From Megalobrama amblycephala (Eukaryota; Chordata; Actinopteri; Cypriniformes; Xenocyprididae), in assembly GCF_018812025.1 (NCBI RefSeq), contig NC_063057.1, positions 13,413,841-13,477,840 on the forward strand: 64,000 nt of DNA. The letters run 5' to 3'. Numbering within the stretch: position 1 is the stretch's first letter; the number at the start of each line of letters is the position of its first letter. A program made the translations under genes and the position numbers. Below are positions 10,261 through 21,158 of the stretch, one piece after another. The notes below the pieces were generated by a model. It saw only the letters and a program-made list of their open reading frames with translations. It searched no databases and had not been told where the DNA came from.

Positions 10261-12659
10261 AAATGTCTAAAGTCCGTGCTCTTTTTCCTTGAATAGTTTT
10301 GTATTCTTGTCACATTTACCATAAATATTTACTGTATTGTCTTTGATTGTGCGACTTAAGACTACATATGACCAAAGCTGAAATGTAAGGACTTTGGGGC
10401 TACAACATACAAAATGTTTGAATCTAAAATGCAAAAAGGTTAGGTTTAGGAATAGGGGATTAAACAGAAGTCAATGGCAGGTCACAACCATGTTAGAAAA
10501 CAAACATACATTTTTGTGTGTGTGTGTAAAGTGCTTTTTCACACTCCAGTTCACACTGCCTTGTGTGGCTGTGTTGATATGTGGGTTCAGCAGGTGTGTG
10601 AATCACAACCCCATATTAAATCTAAATTTACTTTTCATTTCCAAGATGATGAACGGAAGATTGAGTGTTTATTTATTTATGCATTTTTATACGGCGATTC
10701 AGGCTGCCTTACATACAGCTTGTTAATGCATTTGTATTCATAGGAACATAACTTTCACCTTAGAACATGTATACAGTATATCACTTCCAACCGATTTATT
10801 TTTCATCTGCTCAGAGTATTACAAATCAGTAAATCTGCCTATAAGAGACAATATTTCAAAAGGCTTTTATTAAAACAACCTGGCTGTGCCGTTATAGTAA
10901 AATATTAAAATCCTGGCCACATCGATCCTGTCTTCGTATTCCGGTTTGTTCTACAGAATCCAACTTGGCAAATCATTAAAATTTTAGTGTCTACTTATAT
11001 ACGCTTGAATAATTTATCAGGCGTTGGACCGAGTGATTCAGAAAACACTTGATTGTCTGCATGCTGGGGGTCTGTGAAGGTATTGAACCAGGAAAGATGA
11101 TTTCAGAATGCATTGGATGGAAAGTCGGTGGTATAGGGATGATTGAGCAGAAAGATGGCAATGTTAATGACCGGAGAACATAGCTAATGTCCACTGTGAC
11201 AAACTGGGGTCTGTGGAAAACTTGAGGTAAACAAGGTTTTTTAAAAAAAAAAGATTTTCTTTGATCTAAAATATTTTTTTCTCACTATCATTGTCTCCAA
11301 TCTTGACATGCTTTGAACCAGTGAATTGGCCAATTATTAATTGATAATTGTTACAAACCCCATATCAAAAAATCAATCAAACTCTGGTTGGAGTGCAAAA
11401 GGTGAATGTTAAAGGTCTGTAGGCTGCATCTTACCTGTAAACTTTTAAACTTCAAGTGCTGCATTTTGTCCTACTGTTTCTAATTTTAACAAGAACGTTC
11501 TATTCAGCTCATCAAAACCTCCCTAAATCCCTTTAGGTCCAATTAGCTCAGCTCTCCAGAGTGAAAAGGCATTGGTTTTTACTGACAACACAGTTTCAAT
11601 AGTTTTGACAACATGTCATCGCAAAAAACGATTTTGAATAAATCGACTATTCAGAGGTTTAATGCAGAAGTTGAAAGAGGTGTGACGCCATCAGTGGTAA
11701 TCAGCAGTATTCATTTGCTGTAGAGAGATATTTAGCCTCACCTTCTCCTTCCTGCCGCCACATCCCTCCTTCCTGCCTGCTCATTTGATTGTTTTTACGT
11801 TACAGCATTATGTAAATATGTGCATTGTGATTCTTTGGGGAGCATCTGAGCATTAGCGAGTCCAATCTGGGCCTTTGCTAGAAATGCTAGATAACATATG
11901 TCCACTTGTCACGCAAACACAAACACACTAACAAATGGACATTAATAGACTCGAGACCAGGCCTCATCTGCAATCGTGCACCATTTGCTGGCACCCTCAG
12001 GTGTCATTTACAAATGCTGAACTTACGGCTGTGAATAGACATTATTAATGGAGCCCAGAGTGGAGATACAAGGAGCTGCTTAGCCCTGAACCCTTAGCGA
12101 ATATGAATAACAATGGGTAAGGGATCATTACCTCGGCCTGGAGGGAACATTTAATCAGGTTTTGCGTAATGAAGGCAGTTGCCGTAAATCGGGCACATGC
12201 ATAATGTTCTGTTGACGTGTGTGCTCAGCATTGCATTAGCATCGCTGCCACTACCCTGTTAGCAGAAGTGTAATTGAGTCAATGGAAATCTGAAGTCCAA
12301 AAGAACACCAGTGTTTTTTTTTTTGGTCATTCACACGTAGGTTAAATTAAATGAAATGCTTTTAAAATCCACAAGCTTAAAATGACATTGATTTATACAT
12401 ATTATGCTAATATCAGTCAAAATACCACAAATAGCCTTTAGTTTGTCAAAATTACCCTTGACAAGTGCTTTGGACTAAAGCAGTGAAGTCACTTTCAAAG
12501 TGAATGAATTTTAGCCACTTCTTGATGGCTTGAAAAAAGAAAATAAATTATGAGCATTAGTGCAACCGAAGGCACACCAGACCATGATTTGCTGTAATAT
12601 TGCTTGTCAGAGAAAGGCAGTTATTGTGATTAAGAGGGAGGGACATTCTTGTTCTAGAG
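10261..12659. other. Low-repeat non-coding stretch
   Basis: No transposon ends or plausible exons. The part from about 11700 to 12290 has balanced composition and few simple repeats, unlike the surrounding AT-rich DNA, and may include conserved non-coding sequence (listed separately). Confidence 0.45.
11990..12290. promoter_or_regulatory. Candidate conserved non-coding element
   Basis: Mixed-composition, low-repeat sequence with GGGATCATTACC, TTTAATCAGG, GCATAATG and TGTAATTGAGTCAATGG. Spaced TAAT, ATTA and TAATTG cores in otherwise non-repetitive DNA are common in vertebrate developmental enhancers. This is appearance only; no conservation could be tested. Confidence 0.2.
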
Positions 12660-12998
12660 CAGTGGTTCTCAAGGGGGCCTGAAGTATTTAATAAATTATT
12701 ATTAATATTTTAAAACAACTAAATTAAAATGCTAAAAACACATATAATCAAACAGTAGATTTCTGAAATGTATTTCTTATAATAATATAATCAAATAATA
12801 AATAATGAAATAAAAATAATAAAAGAATACCCCCCTCCCCCTTTTCCCTGCTTTTAATTCAAGAACATGTAGTTCTTCTGAAATCACACAATGAACTGTG
12901 GTTAATTAAATATATCAATACTCCCAGTTTTTGTATTGGGGAGCCTTTGAATATGGTGTTTAACAGCGGGGGGCCTTTGAGTCAAAAAGATTGAGAAC
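12660..12998. mobile_element. hAT-like element, CAGTGGTTCTCAA family
   Basis: The left end is CAGTGGTTCTCAAGG and the right end TTGAGAAC, an inverted match that has lost its last bases. The left flank ends ctagag and tagag follows the right end, consistent with a partly decayed 8-bp duplication. The 339-bp body is AT-rich with a C run at 12831-12841 and codes for nothing. Confidence 0.65.
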
Positions 12999-13152
12999 TA
13001 GAGAGTGTTAAAACGTTTCATGTGTGTACTAAAATATTTTTGATCTGCTGTTCTGACAAAAAGAATGTAAATTTAAACATGTATATCTGCTAAAAATTGA
13101 TTTGTAGACACAAGCATATGAATTGCCTCCAAAGCATGACTCCCATTTTTAA

Positions 13153-14434
13153 AGGTGTCATGAACTGCATTATTTCATTATTTGGGTGCACTTATAAGGT
13201 TAGTATGATTTTTACATCAAAATACATCATCATAATTTAAAAAATAAAAAGGCATTTTAAAAAGGCATATTTTAGCCCTCTAATTTGAACGCTTTGTTTT
13301 AAGGTGCGTGTCTGCTGTGAGACTTCAGTGTAAACGGCCACTGCTGTAATTGGCTAACATCTTTGCATATGGAAATAGCTAAGTATTACATGTGGAATTC
13401 TCTTAAAAACATTTAGCACTTTTACTATTACAGTTCTCAAGGTTTTCTAATCGTGAAAAGTGTTGATTTATAGCATTACATTTAGATCTGTGGCATTATA
13501 TTTAGATCTTGGCATGAAAGGTTGCAGTGATGAGCATGTAGTTAATGCAGTGCAGTGAATGCAGTGATCTCGTCATTGTAACTTGATTTCTGCACACTAA
13601 CGAATGCTTTAATCATATCTAACAGTGCAAACAAGAATAAGAGATTTGTTGATTTATAATGGGAGTTTTGGCGAGAGTCCAGAACTCTCATGCTGTTTGA
13701 TTGACAGCTCCAGCGATTGTAAAGGGAACGTTCTTTGATTGCTTTCTATGTATAATTTAATCACAGTTTAAATAACAGATTATTTTCATCCTACTAAGAG
13801 AAGCTGTGAAGTTGACCGTTTAGTCACTGGTTTGATTTACTGGCAATAAATGATTTTGAGACAAAAACGTCAGACTGTAGGCCTACATGAATCATTACAT
13901 ATTAGAAATCACTGGTCACTGGTGATTTTGGTTAGACATGTACACATAATCTGTACATATCAAACGATCTGTAATAAAGCAAAAGTCACACAATACAAAC
14001 TTTTTTACTCACATAAGTGAGTTTTTTTTATTATTATTATTTCAGGCTCTCTGCAAATCCAATGCAGCTACTGTGTTTTTCCACAACCTGGCACTGCACA
14101 ACATTTTGCACTCTTAAAAGGCATGTATATCACTTAGTTGCTTGATCCAGTGTTAGCATCACGTCTGTTATTTACCTACTAATACCTGTCGTGCTCAAAT
14201 CAGTGGGCAGGGCTACAGTGGTAACAATGTAGAAGTAGGCGTTAATCATCTTCTGCAGACGCGGTATTTCACCTCTCTATGACGTAATAAAGAGACACAT
14301 TCCACAACGAGTCATAAAAGCTGTTTTTGGACTAACAAGGAAGTTTTCATTTCTGAAACTTACAGGATATTCTTGTAGTATGATAACCTGTTATATGTCA
14401 AAATTATATGTCAATTTCTCAATGAATGACTCCT
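13153..14434. mobile_element. 1.28-kb TTAA-site non-autonomous element
   Basis: Flanked by TTAA at 13149-13152 and 14435-14438. It begins AGGTGTCATGAACTG and the right end inverts to AGGAGTCATTCATTG. The interior (GGCAGGGCTACAG, CACGTCTGTTATTTACC and so on) has no long reading frame. The TTAA target and the AGG start are shared with several other elements here, suggesting related transposases mobilised them. Confidence 0.78.
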
Positions 14435-15750
14435 TTAAAGAAACACTATACTTATCAAAATCCCTTTCAGGTCTCAGTGCTTCACATCGTAAGCAAGAAG
14501 AAAAATAGTTTCAACAGGACTTTTTCAGATGGCTGATACTAAATCCTGAAGACATCAAAAGTAAGTTAAAATGTGTTTAGTCAAGTTCTGAAAATGCTGT
14601 TTTTGCAAGAAGGATGATGGACATGAATAAACATGATCAACATGAATCCTCTGGAGTCAAAGCCGCAGACGAGTCAAAGCTGATGCTTTTACCCAGCTGT
14701 TCTGATTAATGAAGTGCAGCGGTGAACAGCGTGTCACTCTCATGTCTGTTTGATGTCCGCACGCCCTTCCTTTGTACAGAGGGAACAACAGCGGGGGCCA
14801 TGATCACAGCCAAACACTGTTTAATCTAAATTAAAACTCACTAATCTTGTTATTATGCTGACCCCTTTGCAAGACACACTTCCACAAGGCCCCCTCATCC
14901 CCCTACCCATCACCCAAACATTTTCATCCAACTGAGACAAAAGGATATGTCTCTTTGGGGGAATTAGATGATAGTATGGCGAACTGAAGTGGGAACATTT
15001 GATTTCAACAGGCTTGTTTTGATCATCAAGGCTTTTGAGTGATTAGGAGTTTCACTTTTCGCCCCTTTTCATTGTTTGTAGTACATATACGGTTCTCTGC
15101 ACAAAACCGAGGGTGAGCGTCCTCCTCATCACTGCCGATTTGAGATCAGCCATTGGGTTTCGGTAACATTGCTCAAGGTTAGGATTTGAGGATGGAATAG
15201 GCTGTGTATGCGTCAATGGAGCTGTGCGGATAAATGTATGACCTCCTCTAATCCTGCGATGTGTCCTGCATAAGACTTTTCAGAGGACAGGCCAGACCCC
15301 GTACTGGAGATGGAGAAAGTTCCATTTCCATATGCATGAGATGAGCCGTTGTTATTTTAATGAAGGGCATCCTCCCTCGAGCAAATAAAAAAGACTGAAC
15401 TGCTGCTAGACATGCCTCTGTGATCAGCTTTAATGGTCTATCTTTGTAAAGAGATGTGGCAGAAAGAAACACATTAGGGTGATGCCTGTATGTGTCTCAG
15501 GATGTCTCATTTGTCTCTTTGATCCCAGACAAACGAAAGTGAAAAACAAAATAAAATCTCACATATTTATAATGTTTCTGCAAATGTCCTTTTTAATGCA
15601 TTTTTTTGTTTTATTTCTCCTCTGTCTTTTAAGGAACGAACCTGAAGCATTTGTCACAAACAACCTTTGCAGAGAAAGTTTTGAGTTTTGTCTGACATGT
15701 GCACAGGCATACGTTTCTTTTTCTTTATTCTTATAATATATATATCCTAT
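14435..15750. other. Non-coding stretch, possible conserved patch at 14690-14870
   Basis: No transposon ends. Around 14690-14870 the sequence is balanced in composition (AGCGGTGAACAGCGTGTCAC, GCGGGGGCCATGATCACAGC) and runs into AAATTAAAACTCACTAATC, a look compatible with a conserved element but untested. Short frames near 15250-15730 are not protein-like. Confidence 0.4.
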
Positions 15751-15751
15751 A

Positions 15752-15865
15752 ATTGCTGGTTTTCTGCTCTTGGTAAAGTTTCTCCTCAGACAAGATGTTG
15801 CCTCCTTTTGTATGTGTTTTATAATAACCTACCTAATGATTATGCGGCAGCAAAAGTGATCTGAA
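15752..15865 (+). repeat. Local duplication, copy 1
   Basis: Shares with 16258-16406 the opening TGCTGGTTTTCTG, then CTCTTGG and CTCCTCAG, then GTCTCCTTTGTAT-like text, and finally an identical 42-nt core at 15819-15860 that includes ATTATGCGGCAGC. No transposon ends flank it. Confidence 0.8.
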
Positions 15866-16257
15866 TAATAACATGTTTCACTATATTGGTGTGGACATTT
15901 TCAAAATTATGGCCTTCACAAGTGTAGCCAAACCTGTATTTGCACTCAAAAACACTCACGCACTCATCACAATCATCTATATTATCATTAAAAGTTATAT
16001 TGATTGGCAAAACAAGTATTGTCATAAAGAATATGCATCTAATTGTGTGCCATTAATGATTCATGAATTCTGGGGTTAATGGAAAAATTGTTCAGTTATA
16101 AAACGAGGTGTACGTGACATTCTATATGATAAGCTTTGGTGTCAGTTCAAAATGTCCGTTTTAAAGCCCTATGCTGTATAGATGCTTGTAGTAGTCGTGA
16201 AGAAATGTCTACTTGGTCACTTAACACATAAATACTACCGTAATTGATTCTACAAGT

Positions 16258-16406
16258 TCCTGCTGGTTTTCTGAGCTCTTGGGAGAGTTACTCCTCAGTG
16301 ATAATTTTTTCTCAAAGTCAAGAGGGAAAAGATGAGATGTCGTCTCCTTTGTATTTGTATTATAATAACCTACCTAATGATTATGCGGCAGCAAAAGTGA
16401 TATGAA
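16258..16406 (+). repeat. Local duplication, copy 2
   Basis: Same blocks in the same order as copy 1, with about 35 extra bases in the middle. The identical 42-nt core lies at 16360-16401, a spacing of 541 bp between cores. An old direct duplication or a family of local regulatory repeats would both fit. Confidence 0.8.
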
Positions 16407-16945
16407 TCATAAGTAATGAAAAAACAGGGACCTTGTAGAGATGAGAAATGACTGGAATGAAGTTATTATTCAAAAAAGACCAAAGTAGTAGAGTGGCATC
16501 CAGAAGAAGCTTAATAAGATAGAGAGGAAAAAGGACTTACGGACAAACAACAGGGAGTCTTATAATCCTCTGAGACGACCTCCATTTATTTCGGTTTTGA
16601 ATTAAGTGTATGTTGGTTCACATTTATGATGCTTATGTTGATTTCTTGGTACGTCCACACAATAAAACTTAGTCCACATAGTAAAATGTGGACATCTATG
16701 TCTGAAAGTTGGTTTCTAAGTTTTCTAAGTTTAAACTGTAAATTTAAGTTAATTTTGTCCCCAAAAGGTCTTATAGAGTTTTGGTTGCTGGTGATGCCCT
16801 CAGTCTGTTCAAAGACGGAAAGATGGAAACTATATTGATTATTTAATTTGGCTCTCAAAATAGCATTCTCTATCTGTAGGTCTGGAAACATTTCAGATAA
16901 AGGTCACCATTTTATAAATAGAAGATAAAATAGACTTTCAAGGTT

Positions 16946-16947
<2 letters not shown>

Positions 16948-16980
<33 letters not shown>
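16948..16980. repeat. Poly-T tract
   Basis: 33 consecutive T. No repeat body was recognised beside it, so it may be a plain homopolymer or the tail of a decayed retroposed sequence on the minus strand. Confidence 0.9.
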
Positions 16981-16983
<3 letters not shown>

Positions 16984-17892
16984 TTTGATAAAGACTATTT
17001 GGTAACAAGAATATAATGTCATACGCATACTTGTGTTGACTATGAAAGTTTGGTTTGCTGTGTGTGCACCAAATGTTACTAAAAGGATATAGTTAAACCT
17101 GAAAGTAGCTACAGTACAATTGTGGTGACCAACCAATGGTCCCACTGAAGAAAATGGCTTGTTAAACAAACAATGTCTTAATGAAAATGTAAAAATGAGT
17201 GTATTGGGGGATAGAAAACATCATTAGCTCAGTATAAAAACAATAGAAGTTGAAAGAAAGCCCCCCACCATGATAGAAAACGTCTTTCTGTGTGTGTCTG
17301 TGTTTATATGAAGCAGTGAAAGAACGACTGCCACCTTTGACTTGCTCCTCATCCAGCCGCAGATCACTCACTGTCAAGATTTTCAAATTCAATTTATCTA
17401 TAGATATTTCAGAAACTCATTTGGAGGTGATTTTCTCTCTCTCCACACCCGCTGGCTCTGGCTTCAGTCATACACACCTCTCCCGTAGGCGGCCATAAGC
17501 CCGATCCTGAGCTGTACTATTTGATTTAATTTGAAGGGCCATCTGTAATCCCCCGCGGTACTCACTGAATCCCTGGGCCCGTCTGCTCTGCTGTGCTGCA
17601 AGTATTTGCCCGCTATTGTGCTTGTTGCAGTGCAGGGCTCCTTTGTCATTTAGATCTCACACTGTTGAGAAGCTGGCAGCTCTCGGAGCAAGTTTTAAAG
17701 AGTTTTGAGTTGCTGTTTACCTGCAGAACTCATATGATATAAGTATTTCTCTGTCACAGCATGAATAATTCATTGTAATGCACAACTACATGTATTACAC
17801 ATGCATAAAAGTGTATGAATCAGCTATTTAATTAGGAAATACAGTCATTCAATCATATTTGGATATTTGACTTAATATCCAGTGGTTTAGTC
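16981..17892. other. Non-coding stretch, no gene seen
   Basis: 17330-17690 is less AT-rich (CCCGCTGGCTCTGGC, TAGGCGGCCATAAGCCCGAT) and free of simple repeats. The small frames there lack splice sites that would make a convincing exon. Confidence 0.4.
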
Positions 17893-18422
17893 CAGTGATT
17901 CTCCTCTGATTTGATTCAGGACCAAATTTTAAAATTTGACATCAAGCGATGACCCAACATGGTACCAAATGAGTTTTATTGTACAAAAGTAACAAATATT
18001 TAATATTGAAATTTACATAAATGATTACGAACTGCATAGACCCAACAATAGCCATAATAATTAAAGTAACTTTAAAAAAGGAAGAGAAAATGCAAAATGC
18101 AGCACAACTGTAAATATTGATGATAAGAAATGTTTCTTGATCGCCAAATCAGCATATTAGATTTCTGAAGGATCATGTGACACTGCATACTGGAGTAATG
18201 ACTGCTGAAAATTAATCTTTGTCATCACAGGAATAAATTACTTTTTAAAATATGTTCAAATAGAAAACAATTCTTTTAAATTGTAATAATATTTCAAAAG
18301 TTTTTAATTTTGGATATTAAAAATGCAGCAAGCATTTTTCAAAATGCAAAGAAACTTCTTTCAAGAACATTAAAAACACGTACCGACCCCAAACATTTGA
18401 ACTCATCAGTTAAGAACCATCG
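17893..18422. mobile_element. hAT-like element carrying a second interspersed repeat
   Basis: The left end CAGTGATTCTCCTCTG and the right end GTTAAGAACCATCG are diverged forms of the CAGTGGTTCTCAAC family. Flanks gtttagtc and ttttagat share TTTAG, consistent with an aged 8-bp duplication. From about 18085 to 18404 it contains part of another repeat family (AAATCAGCATATTAG, GATCATGTGACACTG, GACCCCAAAC). Confidence 0.6.
18085..18404 (+). repeat. Interspersed repeat with GACCCCAAAC(T)TTTGAAC end, partial copy
   Basis: Shares ATCAGCATATTAGA, TGAAGGATCATGTGACACTG, ATCACAGGAATAAATTAC and the terminal CGACCCCAAACATTTGAAC with the copies near 34300-34560 and 57565-58061. The inverse end (GTTCAAAAGTTTGGGGTC) is missing here. 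A widespread fish MITE-like family; no transposase. Confidence 0.7.
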
Positions 18423-20119
18423 TTTTAGATTATATATTTATTTGTTTCATATTGTTTTATTCCACCACTGTGTCTATTAGGACCCTCTAGTGGCTGCATA
18501 CAGGTAGTGCTTTCATTCTTCTCTTGTGGTTTTCAATCTGAGGGTGCAGTGCAGGGTCGAGGGGGTGCTCTCTCAGGGTGAACAGCCGGATCTGTGAGCA
18601 CAGGACAGAGATAAGCACCTGGAGAGCTTTTATATTTTCTTTAAAGTGTCCAGTCAAGAGGAGAGAGCGATTCGGCAGCACAGCCTTAAATTCCATCTCC
18701 TCACTCGTCCTCTGCCATACTCTTTGCTCTGAACTAAATAATTAGCCTTTATGTTTGGTGCACAAGAATGACAGCCAATCAAATGAATGCTATCATGTGA
18801 TTAATGATGTCTTAAAAACACTGATGGCAAATAAACGAAGTAATAGTGAAGAGTAAGAAAGTAGTAGTTAATGGATTAAAACAAAAAAGAATACATTAAA
18901 GAAGTAATGTTAATTGAACAGTTAATAAACCAAAGACAACGAGACCTTCATTCTAAGTCTCTCTCTCTCTGTCCATGTAGATGGTAAGGGTAATAACCCT
19001 TTTCTTTGCAGAGGCAGTGAGTCAGCAGTAATTACGAGTCCTGGCTTTGACTCCCCTGACCCTTAAGTTCTCCTTTCGCGTCTATAAATAACAACATTGA
19101 TGGGTCAGCAGCATCACCCACATGAGCACCATCACAGCATAGCAAATGAGATCCCATGAGCTGTGAGAGAGAATGAGTGTACATTTAATGATACGGAGTC
19201 TGCAACCATAGGTGTGTAGGTGTGTAGATGTGTATGTGTGTGTGTGTGTGCATGCATACGCAGCACACATGTGACCCCAGATAGGGCTGAATGTGTTATT
19301 AATACAAATTAAATTTGTAATTCATAGAGTGTAAATGGGCTATCGGTCAGGCCGTAAGTGTCGGCGTCAGGGTTGTAACAGAGAACTGCTGTCTGCACTG
19401 TAACTCCCTCCACGATCGATCCACACACAGAGAGCCTGATAAAAGGATCGAGCCGGGCCGGGCAGACCCTCAAGATGTGCTGCAAAAGCAGTTGAAATGT
19501 CAAGTGGGCTGGAAAGAGGGGGGTTGATAACTTATGTGCACCCTGGTCGTTTCTCGCCTACTTGTTAGTTGTGTTCTCGGTTTTCTGTTGGATGAATGAT
19601 TAGAGCCAGGGTACTCAACCTTGGTCTGTAACCTTTTTTTTTTTTTTTATGTATCAAAATTTTTGCAGGCCCACACCCCCACAGCATTACGTTGGTTTTA
19701 ATCTCACAATCTCACCATAGGCGCAGTTTCCATTGTCTTTTGTGACAGAAGGTTGCCAATGATGATGATGAATCATTTTATTTACTTTCATTATTTTATA
19801 ATTTTATATATTTTTTATTTTATTATTTATTAATAAAACATTTGTTTTTGATTGAAAATGTAAATATTCATTTTATTTAATCTTTATTTATATAATATTT
19901 TATACACAATATAAGAAATAATTGAAATAATTGATTATTTGATTTGTTTTTATTTTATAAATAAAAACAAATTTTTGCCAATAAATTTTTGCCAATAAAT
20001 TTAAATTTATTTTATTTTACCCAATTTATTTGGGTTTACAGTATAATATAGTATAATATATTATACTATACTATAAATTTACAGTATTATAGTATAATAC
20101 TGTAATAATTATATATATA
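18423..20119. other. Non-coding stretch grading into AT-rich DNA
   Basis: Includes a GT-rich tract (19203-19253) and a possible hAT left end at about 19610 (CAGGGTACTCAACC). From 19755 it becomes nearly pure A/T, with a short tandem duplication of ATTTTTGCCAATAA at 19972-20000. No gene seen. Confidence 0.5.
20038..20107. repeat. AT-rich palindromic hairpins
   Basis: 20040-20077 alternates TATAATATAG with its inverse TATTATACTATA. TTACAGTATTATAG...TATAATACTGTAA (about 20081-20106) is a near-perfect palindrome. Such AT palindromes can extrude cruciforms. They look like low-complexity DNA beside a transposon end, not a gene. Confidence 0.6.
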
Positions 20120-20451
20120 TGTCACGTACAAACACGGAAACTGGCAAGTAGGTCCAAGTGCAGCTTTTAATATACAAGATCATAAATCTATCGAACAGTC
20201 CATAACAGAAACAGGGAAAATAAACAAACGCCAGTGACATAAAACAAAACCTAGATCAACAAAAGCAGAAACCAACTCAGTATAAATAGACAGACACTAA
20301 TAACATAATACAAGACAGCTGGATGCAATAGCGGAATAATGAGTCTGGGAAGTGGGTTATGGGAAATGAAGTCCAAGTGATGAAAACCAAAAGTCCAGGT
20401 TGGAGTGCCCTCTAGTGGCAGACAAGGGCACTCCCAGTAATGATCATGACA
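20120..20451. mobile_element. Insertion of unknown class with TGTCA...TGACA ends in a TA tract
   Basis: A 332-bp block of ordinary composition sits between two TA tracts. It begins TGTCACGTACAAACACGG and ends GTAATGATCATGACA, a short inverted repeat that also reads 5' TG...CA 3' as in an LTR. It holds GTGCCCTCTAGTGGC near the right end and no coding frame. It could be a solo LTR or a small DNA element; a flanking AT duplication cannot be told from the microsatellite. Confidence 0.5.
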
Positions 20452-20460
20452 ATATATATA

Positions 20461-20987
20461 TACTGTAAACCCAAATACATTGGCAAAACTCAAAAAAATT
20501 TAGCCAATCAGTTGTCTCAGAATTTTTAAGTTAAGAAATTCAGTTTAAATAAGCAGAACTTGCAGATTTTAATTGTTCTGAACTTGAAATGTTTGAGTAC
20601 ACTAATTCATACATTTAATGTAAAGTTTTCATGAAACCTCATTGTGAACATTTTTATTAGTGTAAACTTGCTAATTTGCTAACATGTTAACATAGCATGG
20701 TATAGCACTTGCTGAATGAGTGCAGCAATATAAAGCATTTAATATAGAAATAGAAATGCCAGCCCAGTTCCAGTTAAACTTAAGTTCTTCTAAATGAAAA
20801 GAAATGTTCATAACACTCAAAACAATTAAACAGTTTAGTTTATTTAAAATATATCAGTTCTGTGAACCTGAAAGAAAAAGAAAGTGCTAAATACTCATAA
20901 AAGGTAATTTGACTGAACTAATTTGTTTAATTTAAGTTTGTCCTACTCAAACCAATTAATTATTTTGAGTGTTAGGGTTTACAGTGT
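20461..20987. mobile_element. MITE-like repeat, ACACTGTAAACCC family
   Basis: The left end is ACTGTAAACCCAAATACATTG and the right end inverts to ACACTGTAAACCCTAACACTC. The interior contains TTTTAAGTTAAGAAATTC and CCAATTAATTATTTTGAGTG. A second copy in the opposite order lies at 49579-49834. The left end abuts the TA tract next to the TGTCA...TGACA insertion. Confidence 0.68.
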
Positions 20988-21018
20988 ATATTATACACGC
21001 ACTATAGTAAAAATCTAA

Positions 21019-21019
<1 letters not shown>

Positions 21020-21076
<57 letters not shown>
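21020..21076. repeat. (GT)n-(TA)n microsatellite
   Basis: Five to six GT units followed by about 23 TA units. Confidence 0.95.
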
Positions 21077-21079
<3 letters not shown>

Positions 21080-21087
21080 TATAAGTA

Positions 21088-21088
21088 T

Positions 21089-21158
<70 letters not shown>
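21088..21158. repeat. (GATA)n microsatellite
   Basis: About 17 perfect ATAG units. GATA tracts are common and highly variable in fish genomes. Confidence 0.97.

Noticed and set aside
16948..16980. Poly-T tract considered as a SINE/LINE tail
   Set aside because: No retroposon body or target duplication found beside it.
20120..20451. Considered as a retroviral solo LTR
   Set aside because: Only TG...CA ends and length fit; no polyadenylation signal, primer site or clear 4-6 bp duplication separable from the TA tract, so left as unclassified.
21088..21158. Regular ATAG array considered as a CRISPR-like or satellite array
   Set aside because: Unit of 4 bp without spacers; an ordinary microsatellite in a eukaryotic sequence.
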